From contig JAEUWY010000012.1 of NCBI GenBank assembly GCA_022059125.1, forward strand, positions 496,001 to 560,000: a stretch of DNA of 64,000 nt. Reading direction: 5' to 3'. How positions within the stretch are numbered: the first letter of the stretch is position 1; every line of letters begins with the position of its first letter. Positions 1 through 11,072 of the stretch are shown here, in pieces. The position numbers were made by a program, and so were the translations under genes. The DNA comes from Corynespora cassiicola. Taxonomy: Eukaryota > Ascomycota > Dothideomycetes > Pleosporales > Corynesporascaceae. The notes beneath the pieces were generated by a model. The model saw only the letters and a program-made list of their open reading frames with translations. It searched no databases and was not told the DNA's origin.

Positions 1-3000
1 AAACAGCTTGTAGATGGCCTTTCCCTGGAGAATGTCCTCTGCATCATTTCCTTCCAGGACTGCTCGGCAATGACTGTGCGTGATGAGGCGCTCAAACCTG
101 CCAAACTCACTCAGAAACTCGGAATCATCCCGAGAGCGGAAAAATACCTTGCCAGAAGCGTGGGCACTCGATCCAGCGTCACTGTCTACTGGGTTGCTGA
201 CCATCTTCCAAGACCACGAGTTGCGGGATTGATGAGTGGCCTCAACATCCAGCCACACTACCCGTGAAGGGTCGCGACAGATGGGAGACTGGTTCTCGAG
301 ATCACGAAGCTCGAGTTGAAAATCTGACAATGGAAACTCTGGACAGAGGCTGCGGATTGCCTCCGTGGCAATGTCAAGTTGCAGTGTACTTGGACATAGC
401 GGCTCTGCATGTGCGACTGTGTGGCCCGCCATGAGCTCCAAAAATGTGGCATGTCCAGTCTCTACCCGGAATCGAGCACAGTTTTTGCCGGCATCTTGGA
501 ATTTGATGAATGTCCACAGACCCTGTGGCTTACTGTACAATACTACCTCGTGCAATGGCCGCTGTAGCGTCTTCAGTTCGACCGAGTGATTGGCCTGTTC
601 GAACTGATACTGCGGGAGCAGCAACGGAGTGTATTCTGCAATTTGTACAGGGTGATGCGACCAAAAGGAGAGCCTGAACCCTTCTTTCCAAAGCGCGACC
701 GTAGCGTCGGTAAGTCGTGCCCACGAGTCGTCGCTTGTGAGGTGCATCGCTTGGAAATGCGACGTCTTGGGTACACCGAGTGCCTTGGCAACCATGGCCG
801 TGACAGTAGATTGAGATCCTGCCTCGAGCCAAATGGCTCCATCATATTTCCTGGCAAGCCGCTCTACGGCATGGCCAAAGTACACCGGCTGCCGGAGGTG
901 CTCAGCAATATATGTCGACGCCAATGGTGAAGTTGATTCGGCCATTCTGGCTCTTTCGACTGGAATTCTTGGAGAAGAGAAGCTTATATCATGTGTAATG
1001 TGTTCCAGCTCTGACAGCAGTGGCTCAACCAGAGTGGAATGAAATGCATGAGAGGTGTTGAGTTTCTTGTACCGCACCGATCCAAACGCTTGCTTGTCCT
1101 TCTTCAAGACCTCTTCTACATTTCGAATCGAACTGGAAGAACCCGCAATGGTGAAACTGCGCGGACCATTGGAGCAAGCGACACCCGAGGGGTAGCCACT
1201 GGTATCTTTTCCATTTGCACGAGCCAAGACGGTTTCAACTGTCTTTAGCTCTGCTTCTACGGCCATCATGGCGCCTCTGTCTTCACTCCATGAATCTCTG
1301 ATGAGACAAGCACGTCTTGAGATGACCTTGAGTCCGTCCGCGAGTGTGAAGACCCCGGCGACAGTCTGCGCGACAAGCTCGCCAAAACTGTGGCCCACCA
1401 GCGCAGACACATGTACACCGCAATCAATCCAGCTTTGCGCGCAAGAGTATTGCATCGCAAAGAGGGCTATCTGGAGCTGCACTGTATCCTCAATGGGGCT
1501 CTTCTGAAAGATGCCGGGATATATGCCCTTTAAGCCCAAGGACTTGCAGACAGCATCGCACTCATCTAGATGCTTCCTCAGCACAGCTACTCGTTCGAAC
1601 ACCTGCCGGTCTAAACCGACATGAGTTGACACCTGCCCGCCGAAACAGAGAATTACGGGCCGGGGAGGAGACGGTGGTGCGACGTTGATGGAAGATTGCT
1701 CGCCCCGTAAGAAAGCTTGTACTTTGTTTTGGAGATCTTGGGTTGTGTTTGCGCGCAAGATGAGAGCACGATTAAGCCATCTGTTGGACTGGCGTGCCAG
1801 ATTGAACGACAGGTTCGCCAGGGAAACGTCCTTTGTTGAATCGACCTCGGAGAGCAGGAAATCGAGAAACTCGTGGATATATGCCTGGAGGCTCCGATCG
1901 TCGGCTCCACAGAACCAAAATGGCTGATAGCAGTCAGAGCCATATGCCAACAGAGATGCGTTTCCCCTCCGAATCTTGGGCGCTTCAGTGACCACCATCG
2001 ACGCATTGGAACCCGAAGCACCGTAGTTGTTGATCAAGGCTGCTTTGAATTCGGCATTCCATGGTTTCAGTGTCATGGAGATTTCTATTTTGTCAGATGG
2101 TGTTGCATGCAGGGCAGGATTCAGGGTGCTGTGGCTTGCCTGGGGCGGAATGGCGCCGTTGTGGATCGAGAGTAACGTCTTGATCAAGGCAACCATCCCA
2201 GAAGCACATTCAGCATGCCCAACCAGGCCTTTGATGGATCGGAGCGCCAGGAGACTGTATCGTTTTTGCCCTCCGAGGACAGTGCGAATGCCGTCATATT
2301 CTGCCGGGTCCCCGACCGCCGTGCCAGTGCCGTGTGCCTCGACGACAGAGATGTCATGGGGAGAGACACCTGCTTTGCTCGTAACATTACGAAACAGGTT
2401 TGACAGCGACGGCGCATTCGGCACCGTTATGGCAGTACGGTTCTGATTCTGCAACACCTCGGTGGCCGCAATCGTCCCGAAAATCTGATCGCCGTCCCTC
2501 ACTGCATCGTCCAACCTCTTCAAAAACACGGCGCCAACAGCCTCTCCTCGACAGTACCCATCTCCGGCCGCATCGAAGGGTTTGCACTGCCCCGTCGGGC
2601 TCAGAAACGACGCCCCAGCAAGGTTTTGGAACCACAGCGGACTGGTGATGGCATTCACTCCACCCGCGAGCGCACCGTCGACCTCGCCGTTGATAAGAGC
2701 GCGGCACGCAGAATGCACAGCGACAGCCGAGCCCGAGCACGCCGTATCAATACTGAGCGAAGGCCCCGTCCACCCAAAATAATGCGATATCTTGCCCGCA
2801 ACAAAGCTCGTCAGGTTTCCCGTGGCCGTATACGCATTTGCCGCATGGCACGCCACATTATCCTGATAATCCACATTGCTGACCCCGACCCAGCACCCAA
2901 TCTTCCCCCCAGCACCTCGAGGATCCGAGCCGGAGGCAAAGTATCCCGCCTGCTCGACGGCCTGGTAAGCGGCTTGCAGCATCATCTTCTGTTGCGGGTC

Positions 3001-4482
3001 CATGAAGGTGGCTTCGCGCGCGCTCTTCCCGAAAAATTTGTGATCGAAGGCGTGGGGGTCGGGGTCCGAGAGCAGATTTGCGAACCATTTGCGCTTTGGA
3101 TCGGAGACGGGGCGGAAGGGTGTTGTGAAGGGGATGCGGGAGGGGGGAATCTCGGCGTGTTGGGAAGTGGTGGTCTGGAGGAGGGTCCAGAAGGAAGGGA
3201 GTGTGGGAGCGCCAGGGACGCGGCAGGACATGCCGACCACGGCTACATGGTTTTTGTTGGTGGTGGTAATAGTTGGAGAGGGGGAGATGGAGGATGGCGG
3301 GGATGGGAGCTTGAATCGTGCTCTTACAGAGTCAATGTCTGACATTTGCAAGAGCAGAGGGGCTACATGGCGTTGGTAGGAGGGGGGTACGCAGGGCTTG
3401 AGGCCGAATGTTATGATGGATCCTCCCCCCCCTGGAATACCGGAGTATGCGGATGCAAAGGTCTGTTCCCAGTTGCAGTGTTCAACGAGAATGGCATACA
3501 GAGCGATCTGGTGTAAACTTCCTTCTTTGATGAAACCTTTGGGCTCATATCTAGTCGCTGATACCAACTCAGAAGCATCTGGGAGGGAGAACTCAGGGTA
3601 GGCGCCGCAAAATTCAATAAGAGTTTGGACTTCGCTGGCGTACTCGAGATCGTGGAAACGACCCTGGAGCCGCATGTTGATGGTCCGGATGTTGGCATCC
3701 CGCAGTCTCTGGGATAGGGCACTACTACTTTCCTTGGGGGTGGTTACGGTCATGCGGTTTTCATCATATGTGACTGAAAGATATGTCTGTGCTTGCTGTT
3801 AGCTTGAAGTGTCTTTGCTTGGGAATACAAGAGTGGGACTGACCTTGGAAAAGTCCTTCAAGATGCGGTCTAGATCAATTCGGCTGCTGGGTGCCTCCCA
3901 CACAGCAGAAAATGAGATAAATCTGTCATCAGGTTCCAATTTTTCGTCCCTGGCATCAACCATGGCTCCAACGAGCATGGCCAGCCGTACGGCATGAGCG
4001 CCATGTCGCTCTAGTTGCTCTCGAGTCGTCGAGCAAGATACGGCAAGTGCACTTAGCAGTCCAATGCAGAAGCCCGCCGACTCGACTCCCGCACTCGAAA
4101 ATCGAATCTCTTCTTCGACGTTTTTGGTGAGGTTTCGATAGCGCACATACTGTGTCAATTGCGCGATGACGACCAGGGGGCACAAGAGCAGGTTGGGTAA
4201 CGGAAACAAAATGCCTGACGATCTGCCATGGCGGAGGTAGTCGTACAAGCCCTCTAATTTGTGTCGCCAAGGCAGTTTGGCAAGTCTCGGGAATGCACCA
4301 ACGATGGTGTCCCAGTGATGGGGGAGCTGGCCAACGGTGTCAAGGACCCAGTCGTGTACACCTGGAGTGTCAAGACAATAGGCTCTCAATTGGTCCAGCG
4401 AGTTGGCTGTAAAAGAGATGAACTGAGGCCCAAAGAGCAATAGCGTATGCTCGGGGCTTGGCTGCGACGTTGAGGCAGGCAT
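1..4482 (-). CDS. Non-reducing polyketide synthase, N-terminal part (SAT-KS-AT-PT start); runs off the left edge
   Basis: Iterative type I PKS building an aromatic polyketide from acetyl/malonyl units. Exon 1 (4482-3844) is a SAT domain with the GFCIG active-site motif (Cys139). After an intron (3843-3796) exon 2 reads open from 3795 to base 1. KS: DTACSGS active-site Cys near 2737, VEAHGTGT histidine motif, then SIKGLVGHAECASG. AT: GHSFGE near 1395, preceded by the FCFGGQVS block. PT starts near 600 with its catalytic-His region MAGH near 430. Known: SAT plus PT defines non-reducing PKSs. Inference: the KGLVGHxECxSG and FGGQVS wording resembles the clade that carries a C-methyltransferase after ACP, but ACP, CMeT and release domains lie outside the window. 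Divergent from the SDR; first gene of the cluster. Clearly a PKS; the product is unknown. Confidence 0.95.
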
Positions 4483-4768
4483 GAGGGTCAGTGTGGAGAA
4501 GATGGCTCAGGTGCTGGGCCAATACCATCGTCACTGTAGTATATATCGATACCCTTGGCACTGCAGAGCATACACCCACATTTGATACACCGAAAACAAG
4601 GCAAACGGTTTCTGCTCGGGCTCCGGTATCTGGACGACCGTCGATCTCTGGGTGGGCATAGTTGCACCTGGATTCGGGCGCCGACCTGGCCAAGCCTAGA
4701 GCTTGATAACAGAGCCAGCTTGACGTATCAGCCTCTCCAGCGTGCTCCGCCAACCATTATCGCTCGTC
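4483..4768. promoter_or_regulatory. Bidirectional PKS/SDR promoter region
   Basis: The 286 bp between the divergent start codons of the PKS and the SDR. It holds a TATA-like tatatatc stretch near 4540, the 11-bp cluster motif at 4674-4684, and a weaker variant (TCGGGCTCCGG) at 4616-4626. Shared control of both genes is inferred from the layout. Confidence 0.6.
4674..4684. promoter_or_regulatory. Cluster motif copy 1, TCGGGCGCCGA
   Basis: Eleven-base inverted arrangement TCGG-N3-CCGA, also readable as TCG-N5-CGA, the known consensus for AflR-type Zn2Cys6 regulators. It lies 85 bp upstream of the SDR start and 192 bp upstream of the PKS start. The same motif recurs in three other promoter regions of this cluster. 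Confidence 0.65.
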
Positions 4769-5743
4769 ATGGGCTTCTACTACTCTCAGCTCTTCGTCAC
4801 GCCCCAGCTCCCCTCCACCTCATTCGAAGGCCAAACCGTCATCGTGACAGGCTCGAACGTCGGCCTCGGCTTCGAAGCTGCCCGCCACTTTGTACGACTA
4901 AACGCCTCCAAAGTCATACTCGCCGTCCGCAACCTCGAAGCCGGCACTGCAGCAAAGCATTCCATCGAGTCCTCCACCAACCGCCCGGGGACCTGCGAAG
5001 TCTGGCCCCTCGACCTCTCCTCCTTCGCCTCTGTCAAATCCCTCGCCGAGCGAGCTACAAAAACGCTGCCCCGCCTCGACATCCTCGTCGAAAACGCCGC
5101 CATAGCAAACCCAGACACGTTTTCCCTAGCAGAAGGCCACGAACGCCACATCACAGTCAACGTCCTGAGCACCATCCTCCTCGCCCTCCTCCTCCTCCCC
5201 AAACTCCGCGCCACAAGGCACCAGTTTGTGGACGCGAACCCCCACCTCACCCTCGTGACCAGCGAAATGCACGCCACATCCTCCTTCCCGGAGCGCAACG
5301 CCCCTTCCATCCTCTCTGCCCTCAACGACCCAGAAGAGACGAACATGAAGGAGCGCTACGCTACCTCCAAGCTCCTCGAAATCCTCCTGGTGCGCGAGCT
5401 CGCGCCCAAGATTGCGGAGATGGGCGTAGTGCTCAATATGACGAATCCCGGCCTGTGCCACTCGCAGCTTGCGCGCGATTACGGACGGGCGTTTTGGATG
5501 TACAAGCTCGTGTTTGCGCGGAGCGCCGAGGTGGGGAGTCGCACGCTGGTTTCGGCGGCTGCGGCGGGGCGGGAGAGCCATGGGAGGTATTTGACGGATG
5601 GGGTTGTGTGGGAGGGGGGGTTGGGGGCGTTTGTGAAGAGTGAGGAGGGGGAGGAGGTGCAGGGGAGGGTTTGGGAGGAGGTTAGGGGGGTGTTGGAGAG
5701 GGTTGCGGAGGGGTGTTGTGGGGTTGTTGGTAGGGAGATGTGA
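4769..5743 (+). CDS. Short-chain dehydrogenase/reductase, cluster tailoring enzyme
   Basis: 324-aa single-exon NAD(P)-dependent oxidoreductase of the fungal retinol-dehydrogenase-like SDR group. Visible motifs: the cofactor loop TGSNVGLG near residues 28-35, ENAAI after the fourth strand, a catalytic Ser in LVTSEMH, and the YATSK catalytic Tyr/Lys. The first in-frame ATG is at 4769 (MGFYYSQ...), a normal N-terminus for this group; the frame is open a little upstream but without an ATG. The C-terminal third is very G-rich on the coding strand. It is divergent from the PKS and shares its motif-bearing promoter, so it probably reduces or oxidises the polyketide or a later intermediate. The substrate cannot be read from sequence. 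Confidence 0.9.
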   Translation: MGFYYSQLFVTPQLPSTSFEGQTVIVTGSNVGLGFEAARHFVRLNASKVILAVRNLEAGTAAKHSIESSTNRPGTCEVWPLDLSSFASVKSLAERATKTLPRLDILVENAAIANPDTFSLAEGHERHITVNVLSTILLALLLLPKLRATRHQFVDANPHLTLVTSEMHATSSFPERNAPSILSALNDPEETNMKERYATSKLLEILLVRELAPKIAEMGVVLNMTNPGLCHSQLARDYGRAFWMYKLVFARSAEVGSRTLVSAAAAGRESHGRYLTDGVVWEGGLGAFVKSEEGEEVQGRVWEEVRGVLERVAEGCCGVVGREM

Positions 5744-6095
5744 CGAAACGATAGCTTGTTTATCACAGCTTCTGAATACTTTTGTATGTGATGGATTGTC
5801 AAGGGGGGATTTTGTAATGCATGAAATTAGTCACTGAAGTGCCGTTGTGTAAAGACATGTGAGGATCGTATTTTGTTCCTTGGATACACTGCTCTGTTAT
5901 ATGACCCCTCCATGTTTTTGCTCCAAAGTAAAAGCATGTATTCGTGACGATAACTAAGTTTAGTCCATAGTAGATCGAGTTACGCAGGAAACTCAGGCAG
6001 CGACACGTAGACGTCATAAATCGAGCAAATAAAACTTCAAAGAATGTAGTTTGGATTCTAACTAGAGACAGCCAATCGATGTAAGAGTCAGCCTA
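5744..6095. other. Convergent intergenic region, SDR/NmrA
   Basis: 352 bp between two convergent stop codons. It should hold the 3' ends of both transcripts. I see no gene or repeat in it. Confidence 0.6.
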
Positions 6096-7081
6096 CTACA
6101 GAGGCCAAACAGCCTTATTCTCCTCCGCAAACACATCAAAGCTCTTCGGCGGACGGCCCGTAACCTTGAGCACCGCATCATTGGACCCTTCCTCAAGCCC
6201 ACCCGCAGCCTTGACCTCGAGGTTGGTGATAAAACGTGCGTAGTACTCGGACACGCCAGCCTGAACCAACCCCTGGTACCTGCCTTCTTCGTCTTGCTTG
6301 ACGTGCTCGATGGTGCGCCCAAGGGTCTTGGACAGCTTCGCGGCAATCTGCGCCATTGACATGAGCCTCAAGCTTCAGAATCAAAAAGGGGGGGGGGGGG
6401 AATGCTGGAACATACATCATCGTACGTGAGATTTTCGGGACCAAGAATCCTGATATCAGTATCGTGCGACTTCGCATCCGTCAAGGCGTGGAACGCGACA
6501 CTGGCAATATCATCCGCACTAACAAACGGAATGACGCCGTCCTGGCACGCCGTAAAGATCTTGCCCAGCTGCGTGATGGTATACACCAACCCCGGCTCTA
6601 CAAGATTCTCTGAAACGCTGCGTCAGCCTACTGCTCCATATCTCTATCTTGCAGATTGGCGGGGGGAGCATTCACCCATAAACCACGACGGCCGCAAAAC
6701 ACACCACTCCACCCCCTCATCAACATAATGCTTCCACACCCTCCCCATGCCATCCCGCCCGTACACTGCCGACGTGCCCGCGCAGAGCACAAACCTCCGC
6801 ACGCCCCTGGCCTTTGCGTAGTCGACGAAGTTGATCATGGGGACCCACGGCTGGGGGACCTGCGGCTCCATCATGTAGACGGCGTCGATGGAGAGGCTGG
6901 AGAAGGCGGCGCCCCAGCTGGCCTCGTCCGCCCAGTCGAACTTTACGGCGGGCCAGCTGGCGTCGGTCACGGCGTCGGGGCCGCGGCGCGAGGCCACGAG
7001 GAAGGGCTTGTTTGCCAGGGTGAGGAGGTGGGCTACCCGGGTAGCCGTCTTGCCCGTTCCGCCCAGGAGGAGGATGGCCAT
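6096..7081 (-). CDS. NmrA/EasG-like NAD(P)-binding protein, cluster tailoring enzyme
   Basis: Three exons: 7081-6676, 6609-6416 and 6347-6096, giving about 283 aa. The N-terminus MAILLLGGTGKTATR is the dinucleotide loop of the NmrA-like atypical SDR family, close in style to ergot-type EasG reductases. The middle carries the WFMENLVEP and PFVSADDIASVAFHAL blocks typical of the group, and the SDR catalytic Tyr-Lys pair is not evident. The second intron contains a run of about 13 G (on the plus strand) near 6388-6400. The family includes redox enzymes of aromatic polyketide clusters and redox-sensing regulators, so catalysis is likely but not proven. It is divergent from the methyltransferase, and the shared promoter has the cluster motif. 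Confidence 0.85.
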
Positions 7082-7426
7082 GTCGTGGATTCGCAGAGTC
7101 TAGGACAATTTGTTTTGGAAAAGATTGGTGTAGCTGGGACATGCCACAGGTTGGAGGGGGGGAAGTTTCCAACTCGACGAGGTGCGGTGCCTTTGGTAGA
7201 GAGAGGGAGGGGACGTCCGTCGTCCTCGATAAATGTCAGCTCCCTCCATGGGGCTCGGGCGCCGAGCCAGCCTTCCTCGTGCGCAACTGCCAACGCAACC
7301 TGCCCTCCGAGCCGCGAGGCTTTCGCAATCCGGCGTTGTGAAAACTCTCATGTCCGGCCGGACGTCCATCCAAGACCCATATCAACGGGCCCGCACGCCC
7401 ATCCCAGGCCTCAGCCTGCCCCAACC
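7082..7426. promoter_or_regulatory. Bidirectional NmrA/methyltransferase promoter region
   Basis: 345 bp between divergent starts, containing one perfect copy of the cluster motif at 7255-7265. No other gene is supported here. Confidence 0.55.
7255..7265. promoter_or_regulatory. Cluster motif copy 2, TCGGGCGCCGA
   Basis: Identical to the copy at 4674. It lies 162 bp upstream of the methyltransferase ATG and 174 bp upstream of the NmrA-like ATG. A regulatory role is inferred from the position and the recurrence. Confidence 0.65.
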
Positions 7427-8362
7427 ATGATCATCACCCCTCGCTTCCACCTCCTCGAAATCGGCGATCAGCCATGGTGCCCCGAATTCCTGCGCGAATA
7501 CTCGCACCTGGCGCGGATGCACATGTGGAACATGTCCAGCGGCGGTGGCGGGGGTACCGGAGTTAAGGCGCAAACGACGACGATGACGCCCGCATCCTTC
7601 GCCTGCGACGTGCTGCTCGCGCACATCGCCGACCTATCAGCCTACGTGCTCGTGGACCCCTGCGCGGGCGCCGGAGGCCCCATCCCCATCATGGAGCCTG
7701 CGCTCAATGCGAAGCTGGCGGAGCGGGGGAGGCCGCCGGTTCGCTTTGTGTTGTCGGATTTGTGGCCCGCGGTGGAGCGGTGGGAGGTGATTGCGAAGAG
7801 GAGTGCCAACATTAGCTTTGTGGCTGAGCCGCGGGATGCGACCAAGGTGGCGCGCACGGCGGGCGAGAGGGAGAAGGAGTGTCGGGTGTTCAATTTGTGC
7901 TTTCATCATTTTGATGACGGGGTGGCGGAGTTGGTGTTGAGGAGTGCGGTGGAGTCGGCGGATGCGTTTGTGTAGGTGTCCCTCTTGCTGTGTCTTCTCA
8001 CCTGGCTCGCGGCTGACCTGACCTGACCTGACCGCAGCATCTTTGAAATGACGAATCGGACCCTCACTGCGTTTTTGAATACTACCTTCATTGTGTTTTC
8101 TCCGTTTTTTATGACCCTGGCTTGGTTTAGGACGTCGCCGATTCATCTCTTCTTCACGTATGTGATTCCGCTCGTGCAGCTCATGTTTGCGGTGGATGGC
8201 TATGTGTCGTGCATTCGCGGGCGCACAAACGAGGAGCTGGAGGACCTGATGCGGAGGCAGAAGGGGTTGGATTTGAGTGGTTGGGAATTTACGTCCGGCG
8301 AGGCGACGGTTCTGCCGCCGTTTGGTGTCATGTACTGGTATCTAGGAGTCAAGAAGTCGTAG
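7427..8362 (+). CDS. SAM-dependent methyltransferase-like protein in the PKS cluster
   Basis: Two exons (7427-7971 and 8038-8362) give 289 aa. The intron is phase 2 and contains three tandem ACCTG units before the acceptor. Residues 77-84 (VDPCAGAGGP) look like motif I of class I SAM methyltransferases, and NLCFHHFDD resembles the motif IV/post-I region. The C-terminal half has hydrophobic stretches (FIVFSPFFMTLAW and HLFFTYVIPLVQLMFAV), so it may touch a membrane. It resembles uncharacterised fungal proteins annotated as methyltransferases rather than classic O-methyltransferases, and the acceptor (O, C or carboxyl) is unknown. It sits between two other tailoring genes. Confidence 0.75.
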
Positions 8363-8743
8363 TTTTAAAGTTGTTCCGCCAAGTGTCCGTAGAAAAGTAA
8401 ATTGGCCCGGTCTAGGTTACTTTGGCACTGGACTTGACTATCTATATTTTGTTTGAACATGCAATCATTTCATCTCTCCCCTCTGTTGTGACAATTAATT
8501 CCAGACCATAGTCATGGCTTTGGTGTTGGATGGAGTACGTACTGTACATTTTGATCTCCTATCGACCGAGCTCTCCATCGAGCCCCCTCAAAAACGCCCG
8601 CTCGTGTCCAGTGATTAACTTTGCATCAGCTCGGACGCCGAAATGCGGTCCAAACGAGGGCGAGCTGAGGCCATGTAACATGTAGATAGGATAAGAGCGG
8701 CTAGGCCTCAGAGGACCCAAATCACATCGTACCCCAAGTCAAC
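8363..8743. promoter_or_regulatory. Upstream region of the flavin monooxygenase
   Basis: 381 bp with the third copy of the cluster motif (A variant) at 8631-8641. No gene is supported. Confidence 0.5.
8631..8641. promoter_or_regulatory. Cluster motif copy 3, TCGGACGCCGA
   Basis: Differs from the other copies only at the central fifth base (A for G), keeping TCGG-N3-CCGA. It lies 102 bp upstream of the monooxygenase ATG. Confidence 0.6.
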
Positions 8744-10753
8744 ATGAACACTCTTGAGGTTCCTGCCAACGGCACTGAAGGCCGCAAGAGTGAATATTCT
8801 CATGTGGATGTTCTAATCATCGGTGCTGGACCTACCGGGCTCATGAGCGCCCTTTGGCTGGCGGAATACAATCTCAAAGTCCGCATCATTGACCAGCGCG
8901 GGACGCGAGCTCTCAATGGCAAGGCTGACGGGTTGCATGTTCGATCGTTGGAGATTTGGGAAAGTTTTGGCTTGGGAGATATTTTTGCCAATAATTGCGT
9001 CCCGTTTTCGCAATGGGCTCTCTGGGTATGTTCGAGCGGTCTGACTTGAGACTATATGTGGCTGACATGTATACAGGCACCGAACAGCGAAGGCCGCCTG
9101 TCTAGGCAAAAGGAAGAACCAGCCATTGGCACCACGGGATCCAAATTCTCCTGTGGCACAATGCATCAAGGCAACATTGAGGCGACCTTCATCGATGCCA
9201 TCAAGAGTCGCTCTGGTGTGCAAGTTGAGCGCGGCGTAATGCCAACAAGCATTGCCTTGGATGAGAACCAGGTTAATGACCCAAATGCATACGCTGTCAA
9301 AGTAGATCTACGACGTGTTCACGAGGCTGAATTGAATACGTGGGACGTCAATGCCCACAGTGTGCAAAAGGACGGCAGCATCAAGGTAGAACGGGGTTTC
9401 ATCGACGCTTCTGTCGTGCATACCGATGGCTCTGATACCATACCCACCATCAGCGGTATACCGGGTAGCACTGAGACTGTGCATGCCAAATATGTCATTG
9501 GTGCAGACGGTGCGCATAGCTGGGTCCGACGCCAGCTCGGATTCCAGATGGAGGGCGCATCCCACAACGCCCAGTGGGGCGTCATCGACGTCGTGCTCAA
9601 CACCGACTTCCCCGACTTCAAGAAACATTGCTACATCCTCTCTTCCGTCGGCACCGTCCTCAGCGTACCCCGCGATAACAACCTCACACGTCTCTACATC
9701 CAACTCCCCGGATCCGATCAAGATGTCTCGCCCGTCACTGGCATCGCCACCGCCCAACACATGATGGACTCTGCAGCCAAAATAATCGTCCCATACCGCC
9801 TCTCGTACAGCTACTGCGACTGGTGGACCGTATACAAAGTCGGCCAGAGAGTGTCCAACCACTTCGAATCCCACCAACGCGTCTTCCTCGGCGGCGACGC
9901 TGTGCACACGCATACTCCCAAGGGTGGCCAGGGGATGAACGTCTCGGTCCAAGACGCCTACAACTTGGGCTGGAAGCTCGGCGGCGTCCTCAAAGCGCAG
10001 CTCCACCCGTCCATCCTCTCGACATACGAGTCGGAACGCCGCCCCATCGCGCAGCTCTTGATCGACATCGACACCGTGCTCGCAGGCAACTTGTCCAAGC
10101 GGGAGCATCACGCCACCCTGGACGTGAACTCGGTGTACGATAAATTGCGCGACTTCAACAGTGGCGCGAATATCTGCTACCCCCCGAGCCAGCTCGTCGC
10201 CCCGCCGCCGCAAAAAGCACCGCGCATCAATCTGCCGCTTGGGATGCGCATCCCCACGTTCCCGCTGGTCAACCTAGCGAGCGGACTGCCGGTCGATTTG
10301 CAGTCCCTATTCCGTAGTACGGGACAATGGCGCCTCCTCGTCTTCGCGGGAGATGTGACCAACGTCGAGCAACGCTCCCGCGTCAACGCCCTAGGCGCTG
10401 CGCTGAGCCGCAAGCTCACTGCTCCCCACTCGTTCAAGGCTAGGATGCCGCTGCTAGAACCGCTTCTCGTGGCATGGGCGCGCGCCCAGAGTATTGAGTT
10501 GGCGGACTTTGATGAGGTGTTTTTTCCGCTGGATGAGCGGACGGGACATGACTATGGGCGCATTTTTGTGGATCCGCCCGAGGGGAGGGAGGGGGGGAGG
10601 GGCGTGTCGGCGCATGTGGCTTTTGAGGTTTCGGTGGGGAGGGGGTGTATGATGCTCGTGAGGCCGGATCAGTGTATAAGTTGGGTTGGAGGGTTGGGAG
10701 ATGTGGAGAGATTGCATGGGTTTTTGGGAGGCGTCTTTTTAGGAGTGGAGTGA
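8744..10753 (+). CDS. FAD-dependent phenol-hydroxylase-type monooxygenase
   Basis: Exons 8744-9025 and 9077-10753 give 652 aa. It hydroxylates aromatic rings with NADPH and O2. Visible are the dinucleotide-binding GAGPTG (residues 27-32), the mid motif GADGAHSWVR, the flavin ribityl/pyrophosphate motif GDAVHTHTPKGGQGMN, and a C-terminal extension of about 200 aa like the thioredoxin-fold domain of phenol 2-monooxygenases. Length fits that family and is longer than salicylate hydroxylases. It probably hydroxylates the PKS-derived phenol; relatives in other clusters do this or trigger ring rearrangement. It is not flanked by a divergent partner, but its own promoter has the cluster motif. Confidence 0.92.
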
Positions 10754-11072
10754 GGTGCTGGACTCGAGTAGTTTGGTGATGGAGGTATTTATTTCGATTG
10801 GTTAGAAAACTCGACGACATGACCATGATGTTTCTTGAGCATGCTCAATGCTTCAACGTTGTCTATTTTCTGAACGAATTTTTTGGTTGAACGGTCTTGA
10901 AACTATCGCATCTGGCACCAATTGCAACTCTAACGACAGCTCGCATTATACAGAGAGGGTTCATGATAGACTTTTGTCTTAGCAGCAAAGACGAATTGCT
11001 CTTTTCAGTCGAAAGTCCTACTTCAATATCCTACACATCCTCCCCTCGGTCAGTTACGGTTTATCATCCAAC
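10754..11072. other. Convergent intergenic region
   Basis: 319 bp between convergent stop codons of two flavoprotein genes. Nothing else seen. Confidence 0.5.

Noticed and set aside
530..930. Open frames on both strands inside the first kilobase
   Set aside because: They overlap the continuous PKS reading frame, which carries clear AT-to-PT sequence on the minus strand.
6656..7975. A 439-codon plus-strand frame running into the methyltransferase
   Set aside because: Its first half is antisense to the NmrA-like exon and reads as low-complexity sequence. Only the part from ATG 7427 resembles a real protein.
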